Shown here: one piece after another, positions 11,360 to 22,773 of the stretch
Position numbering within the stretch: the stretch's first letter is position 1
Layout of the letters: every line of letters begins with the position of its first letter
DNA from: Spodoptera frugiperda
Lineage: Eukaryota > Arthropoda > Insecta > Lepidoptera > Noctuidae
Assembly (NCBI RefSeq): GCF_023101765.2
Contig: NC_064215.1
Location: 6,696,001 to 6,760,000 of the forward strand
DNA length: 64,000 nucleotides
Direction of reading: 5' to 3'
Notes under the pieces: model-generated
Databases searched by the model: none
What the model saw: only the letters and a program-made list of their open reading frames with translations
What the model was told of the DNA's origin: nothing
Translations under genes and position numbers: made by a program

Positions 11360-12017
11360 AGTCTATATAATATAAGAACATTCATGTCATATTATGTATA
11401 ATATAATATTATTTGATTATAATACGTTATGGTAATATACTATTTGACGAATCAAACATGCAATAGCCTCGACATCAAATTTAAGCAGTTTTATAATACT
11501 TTCACAATGGTTGTCCATAAATTACTAATTCATTTAACAAAACTAATTTTTATTTAAGTTTTGAACATCGAACGTTGAAGTTTTTTGTCTAATGCTATTT
11601 AAGTACCGTAACAATGTATTTAATTTTAAGTTGTATTTATCAGTATAGATATATTAATACCAACGATTTATTATTTATATTATACATATACAGACTGTGT
11701 CTACAGTAAATGTAAATTATACAAATAACATAAGATAGTAAGAGAAGATGAATAGGAGTATCATTTCTTATACTAAACGCCATTATTCAATACAAATTAT
11801 CATTATTCAACTCAGTAATTGTAAGATGTAATAAATCTATCTATACTGATAAGTATTCAGTGCTAAATGTCGGTGCTTTATATTCAAAAAGTTTTGGCTC
11901 CAATGGGACTTTTACTCCGAAAAGTTAATTGTATAAATCCATTTAATTTGTACTGATTTGATTGAACATTTAATTTGCGCAGTACTTTAACATTTCATCG
12001 TGTTGAAAGTATGTATA

Positions 12018-12023
12018 AATAAA
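12018..12023 (+). terminator. Candidate distal polyadenylation signal AATAAA
   Basis: A canonical hexamer with T/GT-rich downstream sequence at 12027-12050. It would give a 3' UTR of about 1.6 kb for the 9927 gene. Confidence 0.35.
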
Positions 12024-12063
12024 CTCGTTTTTGTATGAATACTTTCGTTTTATTTATGAGTAA

Positions 12064-12242
12064 TTGGATGATGAATAAATATGCTGTAAAGGTTTATTTG
12101 TTTGGTTGTTTCTCTGTAAATCACGCTGAAACTACAAAACGGATTATGTTGAAATTTAGTGTACAGACAGGGTATAAGTTGACTTGGGTGATTGGATACT
12201 TTTATCCCACGGAATGGGGGTGAAACCGCTAGCAGAAACTAG
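12064..12242 (+). mobile_element. Small non-autonomous Helitron, degenerate
   Basis: Ends with AGCAGAAACTAG|T at 12239-12243 after a decayed hairpin (GGGGGTGAAACCGCT), like the 3' ends at 24324 and 42284. The interior has the GTTTATTTGTTTGG and ACTACAAAACGGATTATGTT blocks typical of these elements. The 5' end is approximate. Confidence 0.6.
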
Positions 12243-12678
12243 TTACATATAATTTATTCCCATAAACTACTATTTCATATACAGTACATGTAATACTTAA
12301 AGCATAATAATTATGTTTCATGACCTTCGTATATAAGCCGACAAAATAATGTGACACCCATATTTTGTGGAACAGCAAATATCAAAATTAACAAAATAAA
12401 TTCATTGTTGATAGTACAAATATGAATACAAAGTAATATCCAATTCACAAAGGTAATAAAAGTTCGGTTAGAAACCGAGGTCAATGACTTCGATAACTTT
12501 TTATAGATATAAAAGTTATTTGTAACAATTCGTCTGTGTTACAAAGTGTTGTGTAATAAAAGTGTCAAGGAGAATCGATAGATATCAATGTTCAAATACT
12601 GGAGGTGTATTTGTTAAAGTAATGTAGGTGTATCATTTGTGTTACAATGAACGATAGTATTCATTTAACGTATTGTTA

Positions 12679-12845
12679 TGCCTTTTAACCTAGAAGGGGT
12701 AGGCAGAGGTGCATATTACGGCACTTAATGCCACTGTACAATGTACATCCACTTTTCATCATTTGTGTTATAAGCCCCATGTAATAGGGGGTAAGCCTAT
12801 TGCCATATACTATGCATATTTTTAGACTCCATGCTACTTCTGATA
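12679..12845 (-). repeat. tRNA-derived SINE family 2, 3' part
   Basis: Matches the family-2 copy at 17865-18154: AGGGGTAGGCAGAGGTGC, then ATGCCACTGTACAATGTACA, then a GTAATAGGGGGTAAGCCTAT block. The tRNA-like head is lost, and an RTE-like tail abuts at about 12848. Confidence 0.7.
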
Positions 12846-12847
12846 AA

Positions 12848-13062
12848 TAACTGGTCCACTACTGACCAAAGGCCTCTTCTCATACGAAGGTTTGAGCATT
12901 ACTCACCATGCTTGCTCAATTTCTAATTTATTGATTATACTTAGTAATTATAAACTCAGGTTTCCTCTCGATGTTTTCCTTCACCGTTTATTAGTGGTAT
13001 CTAAATAATCTTAGAAAGTAGTGGTAGGTTTGGAATCCGCACTCTCATACATGAGAAGCGGG
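12848..13062 (-). repeat. RTE-like LINE 3' UTR fragment
   Basis: On plus it reads CCACTACTGACCAAAGGCCT, TTTGAGCATTACTCACCATG, then the GGTTTCCTCTCGATGTTTTC and TTCACCGTTTATTAGTGG blocks. These correspond in reverse to the tails at 17225, 38660 and 51480, which end in GAT repeats. Confidence 0.65.
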
Positions 13063-13064
13063 TG

Positions 13065-16000
13065 TCCTGAACTTTCTTAAGTCTACTTTAATATTATATA
13101 AAAGCCATAAAATCATACCTTTTTATCAGATTTTGTAAAGTATTTTAAGTATATAAATAATGTTTTCTAAGTAAATGACAAAACACGTGGGTCGTTACGA
13201 GAAATAATCGCCCTATGACCGTGTTAGCCTCAGCTGTTGACTCCCACAATTATACAAACTTTGTCATAGCACTGCACGATTCATAGAACGCTGGACTTAT
13301 GGAAATTACTTAAATGAATGGGCAAATGTCTTACTTCGACGTACCTTTTACCTAATAATAGCTTTGACAGTAAAAATCGTGCATTACTTGCGGGAATTTT
13401 AAAGTTACTAAGTGTATTTTTTATGACTTAATGTTGCGCTTTGTCTGTTCTGTAATATTGTCTGTGTAATCAAACGGGTTTGTAATTATTGAACTAATCT
13501 TTAGTCAGGTACTTTTTATTTTAATCATAACTGTAGTATAATATAAAACTAAACAAAACATACTTAAATAATACGACATGAAAATAAATAAATATGTACA
13601 TCTTAAAGTAAACTAAAACTAAATCAAAGGAAAAATAAAATTCAAAATTCTTTAGTAAAAATTACAGTATTGTTTTATTGCTCGATGCAACGTACATTAA
13701 AGTTTAATTGAATACAAAATCAGTTTGTACTGCATCAAGCATATTATTATTTTTGATGAGAAAATTGGGGAATAGTTCCCTAATATCTCACAAATTCTCA
13801 TTACCAAAGGTACTAAAGTGAAATCGGTCAAAAATGACAATATTATAAACATTTATGGGCGCCCGTAGATAGTTAAACACTGCCGTATATTTTTATGACA
13901 CTATACAGGGTGACTACACCGACATTCTTACCCGTTGCTATATCGAAGCATTAACCCCTAAAATAGATTATACTAAGGAAATGGTGATATTCACGCAGGC
14001 TGCGACCGAATTTCCCGGAAGATTGTTATGACTATAAGCTTTCTGAAGGAAATGTAAGATCCATATCAACCTGTATATGCTGATACGGAAGTGTATAGTG
14101 CTCTTACGCAAGAGAGTATTTTTGTAATAGGTAAAGGAGGAAAAAGGTTTTTGTTAAGTAAACAAAAGGGTTCTATTTTAAACTCCTTGCTGGTAAGTAC
14201 TTTATACAGTTTGAAAATAGAAGTTTATTATTTGAATAAATTAAATTACTGAACTTATTTTTAGTGTTTCAAAAGGTCGATGATTGTTTATTTTAAACAA
14301 AAGACTCTTACCGTAAGCTACTAGGTTATTCAACTCTTTCATTCAAGCCAATTTGCTAAAGCGTGGTTAGACAAAAACAGTAATTTATGATCTAGTATCT
14401 TCAGATCCACGAAACGATAGCTTCTACTTATAAACAAAATTGAGGCAAAGCCTGTTTTATGATTCACCATTTTTCAAACACCTTCACCACCGGAGGCGTT
14501 AATTATTCCATATTTGTAAACACCATACCCATAACCTTAATTGGGTTAATCCATTCTAAAAGAGGTCGGATTAAAATTCAGGGCGCATATTTCGCTCTCT
14601 TAAACTACATATTCGCAAACTGACCTATTTATTCAAAGGGCTAACTAGTGCTTAACAATTCGGTGGCTAAGCTCTGTTCGTGGTTCGATAAGCCTATGCA
14701 AATATTGAATTAAAGTGACCTGAATAGTCCGGCCCTGGAAATTTGCGCATAGTTGGACCCTGCTTAGTAATAATCAATTGGTTATCGAAATTTGGAGTGG
14801 GGTGGATAGAAGTTGATATTTTCACAAAGGGTACAGCTTCGTATATTAAAGATTTTGAAGGGATTTGAAGCTAGTGTTCAATGTGAAGCAACCACTCATT
14901 ATATTCTTTTGATATAAAGTTGTGGTTTATTTAGTTAAGTCTTTATTTTGTAACTATGATAACAAGTATTATATACTTGTATAGGATTTAAAACATTCAC
15001 CGGTGGAACTTGTTGATTTTAATTTTTAAGAAAATTTGCAAGTCGTGTGTAATGTATAAAACAATGCTAATCCCATAATTAGGTGAAACGTGCAATTTCA
15101 AAAAAGTAGGTTACAGATTCTCTCACTTCTTGTCATTTTTAAAGAACATAAGCATGGAACATGATTGCTAATCTTGAGTTATGAGCTCAAAGACCGTCGA
15201 CATGCTTTGTGTGTCAAACACTGCTTCTGTGTTTCAAATTGAAGGACGTATGTTTGTCACAATCATGTGGTACGGGCGGTACTATGGGGATGTGGCTTAT
15301 TGATCAATGTAAAGTTCAAAAAGTTAGGAAGTTTTTTTCTCTAAACGATTAGTTTTAACCTTATATACTGTTAGGACACGGTAGTGATAAAGATATACAT
15401 ACATACATACATTCAATCCAGTGCAGCATTGCAAATGACAATATACTAAAATATTATAATATATTGTTATAATTGAGTGCAACATAGTAGAATAAAGTTC
15501 AAAGTAATGCAATTAGAATTTAGTTGACCTTGAACAATTAGATTGTAGTCCTACCCTAGAATACTCGTAGTACCCAATACCCTAGAATTTGAAAATTAAA
15601 GTAAGTTTTAACAATATTTGAGATTGGAGTTCCCGTTTGTTCCACTCCTTCGTAACAATCCACACTATACTTGGGCGCATATAATAATGTTTCAAACTTT
15701 TTGCCAGTTATTTATTTACGTTTTGAGTCCACTGCACCAAGTTTATACTGACTGGCTAGCTCTAAACCATGTAAAGTAAGTATCTATCAATGTAGTATCC
15801 CGTACAGTCGCCCAGAGTACTCGTAACAGTAACATATTGGATTTATACTCGATATTTGAGCATGAATAGTGGCAGCTTGCCAGCTAACTGCAATCACAAT
15901 ATCCATTTCGCGCAGTTGACTTGTATGACTGGCGTCACTGGCATGGCAAGTGTGTCGTGAAAGTCGACTAGAACAAATAAGTGTCGAGCCGTTTATGCAT

Positions 16001-16130
16001 TCAAACGAGGCACAAGTTATGTTCTTTTTGAATACTTTTAGTCATGTCGTTATAAAGTTTTTGAGTTCTTTATTTTCTTATCGTCAATGTTTTAAACTGC
16101 TATGGTTTTTAAATATTTTTAAACTGGTTA
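13065..16130. other. No gene recognised
   Basis: AT-rich. At 13906-13920 a lone TATACAGGGTGACTAC resembles the terminal repeat of the element at 40013, but I find no partner end. ATAC microsatellite at about 15395-15412. Nothing coding is supported. Confidence 0.45.
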
Positions 16131-16131
16131 C

Positions 16132-16290
16132 TCTGGTCTGGGTAACTGGCTGCTGTACAACGTCTAGGGCTTCGATTCCCGCACGGAGCAAGTATATGTG
16201 TGATCCACAAATTGTTGTTTCGGGTCTGGGTGTCATGTCCATGTGAAATTGTATGTTTGTAAATGCATCCACGACACAGATACAGACACG
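16132..16290 (+). repeat. tRNA-derived SINE family 1
   Basis: The B box (TTCGATTCCCGCACGGAGCA) is at about 16171, followed by TTGTTGTTTCGGGTCTGGGT and the CCACGACACAGATACAGACA end. The A-box region is decayed. Confidence 0.75.
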
Positions 16291-17224
16291 ATAAATTATC
16301 TGTTGAATTACCTATAACTAAACAAATAATTATACTGAAAATCTATTGGTTAGCATTCGTACCTAAAGCTTCAAAGCCTTCAAGGTATGCTAGAAAACGT
16401 AAACAAACAAAAAGAGATGTCTTTGTCCATGCAAAACACTAAGCGGGAAGTCACACGTAACATAAATATTATAACAGCCGCGACTCCTGTTAGATACGAT
16501 CCGTTTCCGCTGTAAAGTTTTTTAACGAGCTGTTAGTCATAGCTTTCACGTTGTTGTTAAAATATTCCGAGTAAAAACTTCTTCGTAAAGAGTTATGAAA
16601 ACTCTTTCGTGACGACATTTTTTTTTAAATTTTTATAAAAAGAACATTATATATTTTTTTTATAAAATTAATAGAAAATGGGTTCGCGATATTTTGATAC
16701 CCAAATTTTGAAAAGGTGAACAGGTTTTACGTGTAAAGTATGAGCTTTCTATGACATAATCTTCTTTAGGAAGTAACTTTTTGACTATAAAGGAGTGAAA
16801 AAAGGGTTAAATATATTTTCATGGCCACAGCAGCGGAAGGGTGTGTGAAACTAATAACATGATAACAGGGTCTCGGCAGAAAACTATTTTATTTTTTAAG
16901 ATTCATAAAAATAACGAACTGATACACTTACCCGTTTTAGTGTATGCGACCTACGAGTATATAGTTGTGCTCATAAAATATCGTACATAAACTTTTTATA
17001 TAACTTTTTGACGATGTTTTTGTATGCGGCTCGAAAAATAAGCTGATCCGTACGAACGCATTTCAGGCGATGTAACGAATTTTAAACCAAATCAACCTTA
17101 TATTCGACGTCTCGTGTGGATTAAATATTATTACTATGCATAAAACTTATCATTATTACACAGTCGTGGTGAAGATGTAAGACGCCCGATTTTCATGCAT
17201 GAAGGTGCGCGTTAGAAACCTATT

Positions 17225-17455
17225 AATGACAAGTGCCAAAGTAGTTATTTTTGAGTTATAAGTACTTTCTAAGATTATTTAGACACCACTGATAAACGGT
17301 GAAAGAAGAAACCTGGGCTTATAATTTCTAATTATAAGTTTGAAATTGCACACCCGCATTGAGCAAGCGTGGTGATTAATGCTCAAACCTTTTCCGTGCG
17401 AGAAGAGGCCGTGGTTAGTAGAGTCCATATAGGCTGTTGATGTGTGATGATATGA
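17225..17455 (+). repeat. RTE-like LINE 3' UTR fragment
   Basis: Ordered blocks: CACTGATAAACGGTGAAAGA, AACCTGGGCTTATAATTTC, GCATTGAGCAAGCGTGGTGA, TTAATGCTCAAACC, and a short GATGAT-type end near 17445. The orientation follows from the GAT tail. Confidence 0.65.
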
Positions 17456-17864
17456 TTAAACTTACCACTCAAACTTCCTAAAAGTGGCGACCGATAATCA
17501 TAAAAACTTTAACATACATAGATTATTTTGTCTCAATATTGAATATTGATGTTAAAGTATATAACGAGACCTTTGCGTGTTGCTACCGTCCATACAGAAG
17601 CGACAAAAATAATTAAATACATAATTGATTAATAGCCATTATGTGACAGATATTGATTGCTATCGATGCGATCGTGAATGTTGTATGTTGGCTCTTCAGC
17701 GGTGTTGTAATCCTGGTAAGTGGTGATGATTATGACGGCTTTTTGGATTTGGAGCCTTAATATTATTAGCAACTTAATGGAATAAAGTTTACCAGGAGCA
17801 GTGGATGGCGTATCTAATGTCTCAATTTAAAAGTGGTTTGCCTATTGTGAACCATTAAGATTGA

Positions 17865-18154
17865 TAAAAAAAGCAACGTCACGCCTTTTTATCCCCGAAG
17901 GGGTAGGCAGAGGTGCTAATTACGACACGTAATGCCGCTATACAATGTACACCCACTTTTCACCATTTGTGTTATAAGTCCCGTGTAATAGAGGGTGAGC
18001 CTATTGCCATATACTGAACACAATTTCAGACTCCGTGCTACTCTACTGAGAAGTATTCGAAAAACCGAAAACATTCCAGTATTACTTTGAATCGAACCCG
18101 AGCCCCTTTTTCGGCAGTCGCACTTGCGACCACTCAACCAACGAGGCAGTCAAT
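17865..18154 (-). repeat. tRNA-derived SINE family 2, full length with target-site duplication
   Basis: On the minus strand the tRNA-like head has an A-box-like TTGGTTGAGTGGTCGCAAGT and a B box GGGTTCGATTC. The body runs through GTAATGTG-like and GGTAGGCAGAGG-complement blocks to a GGCGTGACGTTGC end and a T-rich tail. A perfect 13-bp direct repeat, CCATTAAGATTGA, flanks it (17852-17864 and 18155-18167), as expected for LINE-mediated retroposition. This is the reference copy for the family in this window. Confidence 0.85.
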
Positions 18155-18181
18155 CCATTAAGATTGACTGCCTCGTTGGTT
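18136..18181. repeat. Perfect 19-bp inverted repeat at a SINE head
   Basis: The arms 18136-18154 and 18163-18181 are exact complements (AACCAACGAGGCAGTCAAT and its complement) around an 8-nt loop. The left arm is the start of the family-2 SINE. The right arm overlaps the target-site duplication and continues as a second, inverted copy of the SINE's first bases. Confidence 0.85.
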
Positions 18182-18660
18182 ATACGCCAAATATTATTTC
18201 TTATTCATTTACATTTTAATTTACCTATGTACTAAAATACATTTATAAAGCATTTGATATTCGAGTAATTTCTTATGATTAAGCATTTTGCATTTTGCCG
18301 TTACATCAAAGATAACTCAAATAATACAATATTGAAGTACCGTACCAAAACAGATTTCAGAAGTCCATTGAATTTTCAAAAAGATTATAATGCGTTGATA
18401 AGAAAAGCGGAAATGCTTATGTATTACGATCGGTAAAGAAAAGACAAGACAAGACGACAATTATCATCAAAGAAAATCTTTAAGTGTACGGTTTCCATGG
18501 AAACTGGTACTTAAACCGACCTTAATAAAATATGGTACCGTACATGCAAACACATACATAGTTATAATATTTTAGTCTAAACCTTTGATTACGTTTATTC
18601 ATCAAATCACCTAATATGTGGAGATTAAAATATTGTGACTGCTTAGTTAGTTCATAATGC

Positions 18661-18815
18661 ATTTATGAGGTCGCAGGGAGCCGCTGGATGCAGGTCGCTT
18701 CCAACCGGAGGTCTCTGTTCTCTACTCTCTCTCTCTCTCTCGGTATCTGGAAGTCAATGGGGGAGATCTATGTTCAGCAGTGGATGTCTTATGGCTGATA
18801 TGATGATGATGATTA
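18661..18815 (+). pseudogene. RTE-clade LINE, 3' end of ORF2 with GAT tail
   Basis: Carries the conserved RTE C-terminal coding end: GATGCAGGTCGCTTCCAACC, then GGAAGTCAATGGGGGAGATC, TATGTTCAGCAGTGGATG, TCTTATGGCTGATATGATGA and a short (GAT)n. A (CT)n microsatellite at 18722-18742 interrupts the coding sequence. The rest of the element is absent, as is usual for 5'-truncated RTE copies. Coordinates of the left edge are approximate. Confidence 0.7.
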
Positions 18816-19299
18816 ATGAATTTTTATATTGAGGTAAAGACTTGCCACAGAACTGTGAGACAATTCTCAATAAGTATAATATCAACAAAATTGGGTGTAA
18901 TAAATAATTATAGTTGTCACATTTTGCATGTATGAAAAATGTACATGGAAAATGAAGGTATGGCAAGATATCAATGAAATATAACACCACGGTGTAACTT
19001 GAAATCTACGTAAATATACTCACGCTCATCTTTTCTACAAACAACACATATACCATTTTATATAATAGGTATTTCGAATCAAAGTCACGATTTCAAAACA
19101 TAATTACAGCTATGGCACAACAAACAAATATTTTCAACTTTTAGTCTGAGCACGTACTATTTTCCACATAGATTTTATTTTGATTGGACCTATTCTGTAT
19201 TTTCATTGCCTGCTATTTTACTAAAGGATTAATTGATCCTTTTGTTTTCGATATGAAATATTCTATTTTATTATAAGTGACTCAACAAATACAATTTTT

Positions 19300-19462
19300 T
19301 TTTATGAGACATGCCGGTAATCGAGCAGACGTATTACCTGATGGTAAGCAATCGCCGCCGCCCATGGACACTTGAAACACCAGAGGCGTTACCAGTGCGT
19401 TACCGGCGTTTTGGGAGTTAGGAATTTAAGAGTTGTTGGGGAATCGGGGATCGGGAATTTTT
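19300..19462 (-). repeat. Dispersed lepidopteran repeat, family 3
   Basis: Contains ATGGTAAGCAATCGCCGCCG, CCATGGACACTTGAAACACC, AGAGGCGTTACCAGTGCGTT and TTGGGGAATCGGGGATCGGG, preceded by poly-T with TTATGAGACATGCCGGTAA. The family has a 3' A-tract in the full-length copy at 53049-53340, so this copy lies on the minus strand. Confidence 0.75.
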
Positions 19463-19791
19463 TCTGCAAATTAAAATAAAAAAAAAAACATACTTCGAGA
19501 GTCAGAATGACTTTCAGAGATTTAGATTTAAGATGTTAATCCAAAGAATACAGTAACATCAACTAATCAACATGTCACCTATACGCGCCATCAATATAAA
19601 CCCTTCCTCAATGACTTTCAGATCGACCGGTTGGGAAAAACTTTCATCCAATGGCTCGTGGCCAACACTTTTATAACTTTTAATATTCTCAAGTGAACTA
19701 GTGACCACCAACCATTGCAGACTGTTAACTAAGCGATACCTTATTTCGCAGACTTGTTCTTTGAACCCTAAGATTGACTGGTAGGAAATGA

Positions 19792-20010
19792 CCATACGGT
19801 GGCCAACAGGTCGATCGCGATCGACCGGTCGATCCCGAGAGCATTTTTGACCGATCGCGGACCAGAAATTAAGAAAAAACTTCAAAAATTTTGGTACTAA
19901 AGTATGTGTAATTGTGTATACATAAATATGTTGTATAAAAGGTCGATAGCGAGGGACTTTAAAAAAAAAAGTCGATCACGACTACATATAAGTTGGCCAC
20001 CGCCGTATGG
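19792..20010. mobile_element. MITE family D (about 219 bp)
   Basis: The left end CCATACGGTGGCCAAC (19792-19807) is the complement of the right end GTTGGCCACCGCCGTATGG (19992-20010) apart from a 3-bp gap. Just inside both ends are GTCGATCGCGATCGACC-type and GTCGATCACGAC blocks. No transposase. Confidence 0.6.
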
Positions 20011-20101
20011 CATACGGCATTAACTTCGCTGTATGTACCACTATTTAATTGATTGTGTACATTAAAGATTAAATAAAATAAATAGAAATATTGGTTCGTG
20101 A

Positions 20102-20535
20102 TTCAACCAAACAAAATTCGAGACTTTGGTCACCATTATTAACTATACATATACATACATATAAGTAGGTTTATATAACTAACAACAATTTTCTTGACAT
20201 TTCCATCAAGTCACGCTGTAACTCCACTTTATCCTTGTCCAATAGGTGGCACGTTTAAAAGGCACTTCATTTACTTTTTAATATCGCAAGCAATCAATCA
20301 ACGGCATGACAGGTGCCCAACGAATGTCGATATCGCGAGTCAACGCGTTATTTTTATACGCTTTTAGATTTTTTTAAGATAAAGAAAATGGAAATTGATG
20401 ACGTACCTAATGCTGACTTTTTTTGGTGAGGCTTGACTTATTTTTATGGTGGTAATTATGTTGGTAATCATATATTTTACATGAAATTTAAGCCAGCGTT
20501 ATACGAGTATGTAAATGTTTCATTCGCATTTTTTT
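20102..20535 (+). repeat. Tandem duplication, copy 1
   Basis: Matches 20618-21082 at high identity from TTCAACCAAACAAAATT to the T-run near 20533. Against copy 2 it has one 6-bp difference at about 20318 and lacks about 25 bp near 20155. It contains the same ATG, 13 codons and TGA as the pseudogene in copy 2, but the downstream coding-like sequence is replaced. Confidence 0.85.
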
Positions 20536-20617
20536 CAACGTCAAAGATCGATTGATGTTGACTTGAATAAATAAGAATAACTTCTATATAAAAATATACT
20601 GGACGAATATCGTACCT

Positions 20618-21082
20618 TTCAACCAAACAAAATTAGAGACTTGGTCACCATTATTGACTATATAATACAACTCTTAACAGATACAAGCTATACATAAATA
20701 AATAAGTAGGTTTATATAACTAACAACAATTTTCTTGACATTTCCATCAAGTCACGCTGTAACTCCACTTTATCCTTGTCCAATAGGTGGCACGTTTAAA
20801 AGGCACTTCATTTACTTTTTAATATCGCAAGCAATCAATCAACGGCATGACAGGTGCCCAACTGAATGGAATGTCGATATCGCGAGTCAACGCGTTATTT
20901 TTATACGCTTTTAGATTTTTTTAAGATAAAGAAAATGGAAATTGATGACGTACCTAATGCTGACTTTTTTTGGTGAGGCTTGACTTATTTTTATGGTGGT
21001 AATTATGTTGGTAATCATATATTTTACATGAAATTTAAGCCAGCGTTATACGAGTATGTAAATGTTCCATTCACATTTTTTT
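20618..21082 (+). repeat. Tandem duplication, copy 2
   Basis: Direct repeat of 20102-20535, offset 516-547 bp. It continues into a coding-like segment (to 21207) that copy 1 lacks. A third partial unit (21322-21379: ACAACTCTTAACAG and AAATAAATAAGTAGG) repeats 20667-20711 of this copy. Confidence 0.85.
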
Positions 21083-21207
21083 TCATGCGTGAAGCGAGGA
21101 GGATTGTGGAATCTGAGGGTCTAGAACTCTCAGATTTCACAAAACTAAGAGCGCTTCCGCAAATGATATTACAAGTACCTGGGTATGTCAGAGGGATTAG
21201 GCATTAA
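20935..21207 (+). pseudogene. Coding-like frame interrupted by one TGA, unknown family
   Basis: From ATG 20935 one frame stays open for 91 codons to TAA 21205-21207 except for a TGA at 20974-20976. The first part reads MEIDDVPNADFFW before the stop. The last 42 codons look most like real protein: MREARRIVESEGLELSDF, then TKLRALPQMILQVPGYVRGI and a final Arg-His. The same ATG and TGA occur in the upstream duplicate (TGA near 20434), so the stop predates the duplication or was copied with it. I do not recognise the protein. It could be a gene fragment carried in the duplicated block, or a chance frame. No splice signal clearly bypasses the TGA. Confidence 0.35.
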
Positions 21208-21842
21208 TGCAAATAAAAATATTAAATACCTTCAGCCTCTTAACCTAAAAGACATAAAACGTAACAAGAGCCTAAGAACACATCTTAAACTAACACAAAC
21301 ATGACCACTGGCACAAAATAACGTACAACTCTTAACAGAGTTCACAAGCTGACGTAAGCATTTAAATAAATAAGTAGGTACGAAGGTCATTGCTCCCTAA
21401 ATAACACTGGTAAGTAACAGAGTTGTTGACAATAAACTATTTGCAAGCTCCGTGGTTGGAGATTAAAGAGCTGCTACGAACTGTATACATGCACATTTTC
21501 ATTTAGTAGCTGTCAACACAAAGGGCTGAAGAGCTTTTACTCTGGGAAATATTCAACGCTGTTTTGTAAATTAAATGAAAACGGTTCTTTCATTTGTGAT
21601 TCTTATTTTCGGTGTGATATTGGCTTAAGTTATGTAGTAGAGAGTGTGAATTAAATATGTTTTCTGGGATTTATTCTGAAGGACTTTTACAATCTGTTTT
21701 CTCTCCTCCTCCTATAATCTATTTACCTCGACTGAAAAAGATAAACTATACTATGTAAGGTTTAATTTGGATAGTCCCACATCGTGTAACTACAAAACAA
21801 CCATTTTGAACAAGTTTTTTACAGAGATGGACAGACCGTGAT

Positions 21843-22005
21843 GTCCTTGGTCTGTCTCTGGAGCCCTAACCACCGGTGGCTTGGACCATGCTCCCGCTAC
21901 TGGTCGGCTCCTATTTTTATATTTTTAAATAATATTTTATTTTGTATGTATACTATTTAAAAATGTAAATTTAGAGAATTTTAAATAAATATAAATAAAA
22001 TACTA
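21843..22005 (+). repeat. Probable LINE 3' UTR fragment, other family
   Basis: A GC-richer block (GAGCCCTAACCACCGGTGGC, TTGGACCATGCTCCCGCTAC, TGGTCGGCTCCTATTTT) runs into an AT-rich end with AAATAAATATAAATAAAATA. The layout suggests the 3' UTR of a non-LTR element, from general resemblance only. Confidence 0.35.
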
Positions 22006-22431
22006 ATGAGAATTAATCAATATAACGCAGGATACTATCGTGCCCTCGACCAATAAACATCTTATTTCTACAATACACGGTGCAGACATCCTTTCAGGAT
22101 TGTTTGTTTTGTCTGTTCAAACAACATAAACAATCCTTAGAGTTGTTTGTGTTAAAACAAAACAATGTATCTTAGATTGCAGTTTACTTTATAAACATTC
22201 AATTATATTCGGTTCAGGATTTTAACCTTCGGAGCGATGTCCGTTCGTATCGAGCGGGTAAATAATAAAAATACTAAATGACGTGAACGTGATCACTATC
22301 AGCCATTACTTTATTGCCTAACACTATTTGTTTAAAGTGAACCACCAAAGTCTGTGGTCCCCACTGGTCCCTAATAAACTCGTGTTGTTTAATTCTCTAT
22401 TTAACTACCATAAATGCTACTATGGTAGTAA

Positions 22432-22632
22432 AGATCGCCCGACTAGAACCAGACCCGTGCAAGCGGCGTGTCGTGTTCCGCGCGCGTTTAGCTCATCAGA
22501 CCACCACAGACGAGGCCCAGTAGGGCTGATGTCGACCCGGAGCTGCGATGGCCTAGCGGGTTACCGGGGCTCCAGCTCGAAAAACAGTAAGAGTCTGACT
22601 CCCTTTCGCCTCGACCTAGGCGGGAGAAAATA
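22432..22632 (+). repeat. R1-clade LINE 3' UTR fragment
   Basis: Collinear with 55312-55560 of the LINE: GACTAGAACCAGACCCGTGC, GTGTCGTGTTCCGCGCGCGT, CAGACCACCACAGACGAGGC, GGGTTACCGGGGCTCCAGCT, CAGTAAGAGTCTGACTCC and GGCGGGAGAA. It starts further 5' than most short copies here, which supports random 5' truncation of one family. Confidence 0.8.
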
Positions 22633-22732
22633 GGAGATGTTTATTAGTCCTTCAATAAAAAAAATATATGTTACAAGTCTTGTTCCTAGAAGGCAGGCTA
22701 GGTATTGACAAGAGTTAAAATAATAATGAACT

Positions 22733-22773
22733 AAGTATTACCTAGTTTCAAAATTTCATTGAAATCCTCCTAT
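22733..22773 (+). repeat. 41-bp direct repeat, left copy
   Basis: Identical to 23532-23572 (starts AAGTATTACCTAGTTTCAAA, ends GAAATCCTCCTAT). The two copies bracket the 758-bp segment 22774-23531. Confidence 0.9.

Larger units (their letters stand above)
10449..12040 (+). other. Probable 3' UTR of the 9927 gene (host of a SINE)
   Basis: AT-rich noncoding stretch after the stop codon. The stop itself lies in AATAAA (10444-10449). Further AATAAA signals are at 10901-10906 and 12018-12023; the last is followed by a GT/T-rich stretch (CGTTTTTGTATG). A SINE1 copy (11221-11359) sits inside. UTR status is inferred from position and signals. Confidence 0.4.

Noticed and set aside
16132..16290. Possible functional tRNA gene (also other SINE1/SINE2 heads)
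   Set aside because: Only A/B-box-like parts are present; no complete cloverleaf or anticodon arm, and each is joined to a SINE body.
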